Shown here: positions 59,715-64,000 of the stretch, piece after piece
How positions within the stretch are numbered: position 1 is the stretch's first letter
Layout: each line of letters begins with the position of its first letter
NCBI GenBank assembly: GCA_964470995.1
Contig: CAYYEP010000003.1
Coordinates: forward strand, 1-64,000
Source: UBA5738 sp964470995
GTDB lineage: Bacteria; Patescibacteriota; Minisyncoccia; Minisyncoccales; UBA5738
Direction of reading: 5' to 3'
DNA length: 64,000 nt
Notes under the pieces: generated by a model
What the model saw: only the letters and a program-made list of their open reading frames with translations
Told to the model about the DNA's origin: nothing
Databases searched by the model: none
Program-made: the position numbers and the translations under genes

Positions 59715-60815
59715 ATGTCGAGTATAATCACTAAGATTAAAAATAATAACGCGCGCTTTATTTTTATTTTCGTCGCCATATTATTTTTGCCTTTACTTCA
59801 AATGATTTTTGGCTGGCTTGAGGAATTAAACTTGAGCGAAGGCAGAAGGCTGGCGGAAATGCCCAGTTTTGCCAGCTTAAATGATGTAAGGCATTGGGAT
59901 GATTATTTAAGGGCGTACGAATTGTTTTTTAATGACCATTATGGTTTTAGGTCGTATATGGTCAAACTCAATTCCGAAATTAATTTGAAGGTTTTTAACG
60001 TAAGCCCAAGGAATGATGTGATTATTGGAAAAGAAGGCTGGCTTTTTTATGATTCGCCTACGGATGGAGCAAGCTTAAAAGATTTCTACGGGAAAGCCAA
60101 TTTTGACCACAATCAATTGGCGTTAATAAGAAATAACCTATTAATATTAGAGAATGAATTTGCGAAAAGAAATATAAATTTTATTATTGTGATGGCGCCA
60201 AATAAGCATACTATTTATTCTGAATTTTTGCCGGATTATATCAGCGGAAATAGAGGATTAACGACAGCCGCGGATCAAATTGGCAAAATAGCGGATGAAA
60301 CCGCCATAAATTACATAGACTTGCGGTCGTCGTTATTGCGAGCTAAAAATAACTATTCGTATCCGTTATATTATTTGACCGACACTCATTGGAATAATTT
60401 AGGAGCCTGGGTCGCCTTCAATGAAATAAGGCCTCATCTTGTTTCCGGCAAAGGTAACGATTATGCGTGCGAATGTATGGATACGGTTATTGGCGTGGCC
60501 GAGAATAAAGGATTTGGCGATTTGGCAATATATATCAATAATCAGGGAAAAATGAAAGATTATGAGATGAGCTACGCGATTCCCGGTAGCGGCTGCTCAA
60601 ATGGCATAGAAGCCAATAAAAATTATCGCAAGCTCGCAATTATTGGCGATTCCTTCGCGGAAAAATTAGTTTATTATTTATCGCAATCATTCGGGGAAGT
60701 TATCTCTGTGAAGGATGCTAAAATTGATTTTGAAGTTATCGATAAAGAAAAACCAGATATCGTGATCTATGAATTCGTCGAAAGGTATTATCACAATTTA
60801 TTGATAAACCCGTAA
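59715..60815 (+). CDS. AlgX/AlgJ-like SGNH acyltransferase partner
   Basis: A 366-residue protein with an N-terminal membrane helix (about 14-34) and an outside SGNH-type domain. EGRRLAEMPSF, FFNDHYGFRSYMVKLN, VIIGKEGWLFYDSP and the signature TDTHWNNLGAWVAF (catalytic Asp-x-His) match the AlgX/AlgJ family. IIGDSFAEKL carries the Ser near the C-terminus. It probably attaches the acyl groups exported by the MBOAT protein 8 bp upstream. Confidence 0.9.
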   Translation: MSSIITKIKNNNARFIFIFVAILFLPLLQMIFGWLEELNLSEGRRLAEMPSFASLNDVRHWDDYLRAYELFFNDHYGFRSYMVKLNSEINLKVFNVSPRNDVIIGKEGWLFYDSPTDGASLKDFYGKANFDHNQLALIRNNLLILENEFAKRNINFIIVMAPNKHTIYSEFLPDYISGNRGLTTAADQIGKIADETAINYIDLRSSLLRAKNNYSYPLYYLTDTHWNNLGAWVAFNEIRPHLVSGKGNDYACECMDTVIGVAENKGFGDLAIYINNQGKMKDYEMSYAIPGSGCSNGIEANKNYRKLAIIGDSFAEKLVYYLSQSFGEVISVKDAKIDFEVIDKEKPDIVIYEFVERYYHNLLINP

Positions 60816-60957
60816 AACCCCCAAGCAGGCGGTTATATTTGTAAACTGGCGCCTTGATTCCGGCGATAATCCGAGCTTTGCGAGACCCAGCTTCATGGGG
60901 CAGGTCGTTGAAGGTGGGGGAATCTATGCTATTATCGGTTTAACTCGAACATCAAAA

Positions 60958-62304
60958 ATGAGCCAAAGCGGAATTGTCAAACTGATTTTAGCGGTTGTTG
61001 ATATAGCCTTAATGTATCTGGCGCTGTTTTTGGTATTGGCTTTCCGCTATCATGATTTTTCGGTTTTCCCCGGGCCGCAAAGCGGAGAATTTTTTTTCCA
61101 TTTCGCGTTTATTCATTTATTCTGGCTGGTGTTGCTTTACGCGTTCGATCTTTATGATGTTTTTCTAGTTAAAAAATTCCTGTTTTTTTTAAAAAACCTG
61201 TTTCTATTTTCGATCTTTGCGTTCGCGGCCGGAGCGGTGTATTTTTATCTTAATCTTCATTCGTTAATCTCGCCCAAAACGATCCTGCTCTTCGATGTGC
61301 TGCTGTTTTCGTTTTTCGCGATGTTGCGCGGGTTTATTGCCGCCAAAGTTGCCGGATCAGAGCATTTTGGCAAGAATGTAGCGGTAGTTGGGTGGTGTTC
61401 CCAAATGGAAGAGATTGCGTGCGGCCATTTTGAAAGGTTTAATTATCGGATAGCGGCGGTTTTCCGTCCCAGCGCGCTGGAAGGATTCAATAATTTAGAT
61501 ATTTTTACCCGGCAAGATGATTTTATCGCCGCCCTGAAAGAAAAACGGGTAAGCTTGGTTGTCTTTGCCATTCCCGCGGGTACGCGCCGGGCGCTAGCAG
61601 ACTTGGTATCAAGGATCGATATCGGCATTAAGGTTACAACCATCGAAAGCGTTTATGAGGAAATGGCTGGCAAAATATCTCTGGAATTGATCGATAACAT
61701 CTGGATGTCGGATATCGTTCGGCGTACATCGCGCCAAGGCTATGTTAACAGCAAAAGAATCTTTGACGCGGTATTTGCGGCTCTCGGTTTGGCGGCAACG
61801 GCAGTTATCTTTCCGATTGTGGCTCTGGCGGTAAAATTGGATTCAAAAGGGCCAATATTCTACATCCAAAAAAGGAAAGGGAAGATGGGTAAGGTTTTCA
61901 ATCTCTACAAGTTTCGCACGATGACTGCCACCGATGACCAATATTCGGTTTTTCGCGCCGAAGCCGTTAACCAAGTGACGCGCGTGGGCCGGATCATCAA
62001 AAAAATTCACGTTGACGAATTCCCGCAATTTTTTAATATCTTAAGGGGAGATATCAGCTTTGTCGGGCCGCGGCCGGAATGGGAAAAGCTTGCCGCGGAT
62101 TACGAAAAGGAAATTCCTTTTTACAAATACCGCTATCTGGTGCGCCCGGGTTTTACCGGCTGGGCACAGATTAATTACAAAGCATCGGCTACCGCCAAAG
62201 AAGCCCGGGAAAAGTTCGAATATGACCTTTATTACATCAAAAACCGTTCGTTCTTGCTGGATATGTCCATCATTACCAAAACCATCCAGCTTTTCTTTCG
62301 CTAA
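60958..62304 (+). CDS. Polyprenyl-phosphate sugar-1-phosphate transferase
   Basis: A 448-residue initiating phosphoglycosyltransferase of the WbaP type. About four N-terminal helices, a Rossmann-like middle (VAVVGWCSQMEEIACGHFER), then the catalytic domain: KRIFDAVFAALGL, GPIFYIQKRKGKMGKVFNLY, KFRTM, VDEFPQFFNILRGDISFVGP, RPEWE and RPGFTGWAQINY. It transfers a sugar phosphate to undecaprenyl phosphate to start each repeat unit. I start at ATG 60958; the frame is open from 60895 but the extra residues look non-coding. Confidence 0.94.
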   Translation: MSQSGIVKLILAVVDIALMYLALFLVLAFRYHDFSVFPGPQSGEFFFHFAFIHLFWLVLLYAFDLYDVFLVKKFLFFLKNLFLFSIFAFAAGAVYFYLNLHSLISPKTILLFDVLLFSFFAMLRGFIAAKVAGSEHFGKNVAVVGWCSQMEEIACGHFERFNYRIAAVFRPSALEGFNNLDIFTRQDDFIAALKEKRVSLVVFAIPAGTRRALADLVSRIDIGIKVTTIESVYEEMAGKISLELIDNIWMSDIVRRTSRQGYVNSKRIFDAVFAALGLAATAVIFPIVALAVKLDSKGPIFYIQKRKGKMGKVFNLYKFRTMTATDDQYSVFRAEAVNQVTRVGRIIKKIHVDEFPQFFNILRGDISFVGPRPEWEKLAADYEKEIPFYKYRYLVRPGFTGWAQINYKASATAKEAREKFEYDLYYIKNRSFLLDMSIITKTIQLFFR

Positions 62305-62345
62305 ATTAAGAATATTTTTAACCGACAATAAGCTAAAATAAAACT

Positions 62346-63098
62346 ATGGAAAACAAAAAAAATTCGCTAAATAAAGATTACGATGAGATTGACTTGCGCG
62401 ACGTGGCTGATGTGTTAGTCAAACGAAAAAAGATTATTATATTTTGCACCCTCGCGGCATTGGGTGTCGCGCTGGCCGCAAGCTTAATGATGCCCAAAAT
62501 ATATCGTGTTCAAACGGCCCTGGAAATAGGGACGGTCGATGGGGGTGTTTTGGTGGAAAGTATTGTTCAGATAAAAGACCGGGTTGATCGGGGATACTAC
62601 TCGGAATTTCTTAAAAAAGAAGATACCGCGATATATCCGATAAAAACCGCCAATACCGCTGGCAGCGATATTATTACGCTCGCCGTTGAATCGCCCGACC
62701 GGGAGAGCGCGTTAAGTTTTCTTGAAAATATCGGCCAAATGATTATTGCGGAGCATAATAAATTAACTACGGCGCGCCGTCAATTTATTGACAGCCAAAT
62801 TGCCGCCGCCGAATTCAACAGCAAAGACATTTCCGCAAGTATTAAAGCTCCCAGCCAGGAATGTTCCGCGGAAAAATATCTGGCGATTAATAATTTGGAG
62901 TCACATATTCTTAATCTTAAATTTGTTAGAACCCAAATCACCGATACCGCGATAGCGGGCGCGTCGGCGGCGCCGGAGACTCCGGTAAAACCCAATATTA
63001 AATTAAATGCGGTTATGGCCGCAATCTTGGGGCTGTTCTTCGGGGTTTTTGCTGTTTTATTTGGCAATTGGTGGCGGGAAAGCGGGATGACAAAATAG
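62346..63098 (+). CDS. wzz: Polysaccharide chain-length regulator (Wzz-like)
   Basis: A 250-residue protein with two membrane helices. IDLRDVADVLVKRKKIIIFC opens the Wzz domain; a first helix (about 32-52) precedes the outside region, and the second (about 220-240, AVMAAILGLFFGVFAVLF) ends it. The Pro-rich approach to the second helix (PETPVKPNIKLN) is typical. No cytoplasmic kinase domain is attached. It sets polymer length together with the polymerase. Confidence 0.9.
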   Translation: MENKKNSLNKDYDEIDLRDVADVLVKRKKIIIFCTLAALGVALAASLMMPKIYRVQTALEIGTVDGGVLVESIVQIKDRVDRGYYSEFLKKEDTAIYPIKTANTAGSDIITLAVESPDRESALSFLENIGQMIIAEHNKLTTARRQFIDSQIAAAEFNSKDISASIKAPSQECSAEKYLAINNLESHILNLKFVRTQITDTAIAGASAAPETPVKPNIKLNAVMAAILGLFFGVFAVLFGNWWRESGMTK

Positions 63099-63129
63099 GA
63101 AAGCATAAAATAGGTTGGGCAAGATGCAG

Positions 63130-63179
63130 TTTGTGCAAGGTCGCACCTTGCAAGCTTGCAAGGTGCGACCTTGCACAAA
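63130..63179. repeat. REPIN 3, perfect 50-bp palindrome
   Basis: TTTG-TGCAAGGT-CGC-ACCTTGCA-AGCT followed by the exact reverse complement; symmetric about 63154/63155. The central 42 bp are identical to REPIN 2 inside the RAYT gene 23.6 kb away. It lies between wzz and the last gene. Confidence 0.95.
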
Positions 63180-63196
63180 AGCTAAATAGCATAGTT

Positions 63197-64000
63197 ATGG
63201 AGAATAAGGGGATAATAAATTTTATAAAACTCGGGATATTTGCCGCGCTATTGACGCCGTTGATCAAGCACGCGGAGTTTTATTTTCCTTATGTGGGTCC
63301 CAAAAGCATTTATTTTATGGCCTTGGCCGAATTGGTGTTCTTCGCCTGGGTCATTTTGGCCTGGCGCTGGAAGCAATACCGGCCCGATCTAAAAAACCCG
63401 CTTGTTATCGCCATTCTTGCCTCTTTGGCGGTATCGTTTGCCAGCGCGGCCGCCGGCGCCAATTTTTTGGTAAGTTTTTGGTCGAAGTTCGAGCGCATGG
63501 GCGGTATATTGATGTTTTTTCACCTCGTTGCGTTTACGCTCGCAGCCGCTTCAGTGATGGAAAGGACCGATTGGCGCCGCTTTTTTTACGCCACCGTCGC
63601 CATCGCTTCATATGTTGCTCTGGCGGCATTCTTCGATAAAAGCAACGGCGCTAATGAAGGGGGATTGATCGGCAATAATTCTTTCTGGGGTACTTATATT
63701 TTGTTTAATATTTTCTTCGCGCTTTACCTTTTTGTTTCCGCCCCTCGCCATGATTATAAAACAAAAGGCTTTGCCGCCGCCGCTTTTATGGCAATGGCGG
63801 CAAGCCTGATGCTGGTGGGAACTCGGTATTTGGCGTATATGGCCGGATCGGGAGAAGCACCGGCCGCAAGCCTTTTGGCCGATATTTTTGGCACCGGCGC
63901 CCGGGCCGCCAAATTATCGCTGGTAGGGGGTATGCTATTGTTCTCCCTGCTTTGGTTTTCTTTCTCGAAGAGCCGCGCGGTTAAGCTTGCCAGCCGTCTT
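63197..64000 (+). CDS. O-antigen ligase/polymerase-like membrane protein (cut by window end)
   Basis: An open frame of 268 codons from ATG 63197 that runs off the window. It encodes at least seven hydrophobic helices: LGIFAALLTPLIKHAEFYFP, then YFMALAELVFFAWVIL and FLVSFWSKFERMGGILMFFH. The SFWSKFERMGG motif is characteristic of O-antigen ligase-family proteins of CPR bacteria, usually found once near the N-terminus of a 600-750 residue protein. No stop occurs before 64000. Confidence 0.85.
   Translation, partial: MENKGIINFIKLGIFAALLTPLIKHAEFYFPYVGPKSIYFMALAELVFFAWVILAWRWKQYRPDLKNPLVIAILASLAVSFASAAAGANFLVSFWSKFERMGGILMFFHLVAFTLAAASVMERTDWRRFFYATVAIASYVALAAFFDKSNGANEGGLIGNNSFWGTYILFNIFFALYLFVSAPRHDYKTKGFAAAAFMAMAASLMLVGTRYLAYMAGSGEAPAASLLADIFGTGARAAKLSLVGGMLLFSLLWFSFSKSRAVKLASRL

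Noticed and set aside
1..64000. Recoding of TGA as an amino acid, as in some CPR lineages
   Set aside because: TGA ends several well-bounded genes (for example at 4246, 11498 and 53739) and does not occur inside conserved ones.

Overview
The window looks like a chromosome segment of a Candidate Phyla Radiation (Patescibacteria, Parcubacteria-like) bacterium. This is inferred from gene content and style: compact housekeeping genes, mostly with no Shine-Dalgarno sequence; DUF5667-type and lamin-tail proteins; peptidoglycan-binding surface proteins; DprA and ComEC; NrdD/NrdG; an FtsZ that stops right after its core; and a long envelope-polysaccharide locus. TGA is used as a stop, so recoded lineages are unlikely. 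No rRNA is present to fix the taxonomy.

Layout. 1-8.8 kb: tRNA-Leu, topA and dprA on the minus strand, three small cassette-like unknown genes, pth (minus), then lepB, hisS, a HIT protein, rpsU and yqeY. 8.9-13.3 kb: a small membrane peptide and four membrane-anchored proteins, of which at least three share one extracytoplasmic domain. 13.4-16.7 kb: a foldback (MITE-like) element, ybeY, ftsA, ftsZ. 16.9-22.9 kb: nrdD and nrdG enclosing a tandem pair of unrecognised proteins that resemble nucleotidyltransferases with a zinc ribbon. 22.9-28 kb: comEC, a GT-B glycosyltransferase, an EamA transporter, a TIM-barrel glycosidase. 28-33.8 kb: HtrA, ClpB, a catalytically dead HtrA paralogue, a lamin-tail protein. 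34-39.1 kb: a DeoR-like regulator with its own operator, an ECF sigma factor, a DUF5667 protein, a structured RNA leader and an acidic, Thr-rich surface protein. 39.2-40.1 kb: a RAYT transposase with REPIN palindromes beside and inside it. 40.2-46.8 kb: secreted proteins, including a very large SGNH hydrolase and a zinc metalloprotease. 46.9-64 kb: a polysaccharide locus with nucleotide-sugar enzymes, flippase, polymerases, glycosyltransferases, an O-acylation pair, an initiating phosphoglycosyltransferase and a chain-length regulator, running off the right edge.

The most notable non-coding signal is a dispersed hairpin family. About ten intergenic copies lie between 19 and 37 kb. Their outer arms are conserved (AAGGTCG...CGACCTT) while their inner arms differ in sequence but stay complementary. 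The same arm sequence forms perfect doublet palindromes (REPINs) at 39220, 39510 and 63130, next to the RAYT transposase that probably mobilises them; one REPIN lies in frame inside the transposase gene. Other unexplained items are the paired nucleotidyltransferase-like/zinc-ribbon genes, three SD-led small genes at 3.5-4.7 kb, and a repressor-type operator with an overlapping leader peptide at 33.9-34.1 kb.
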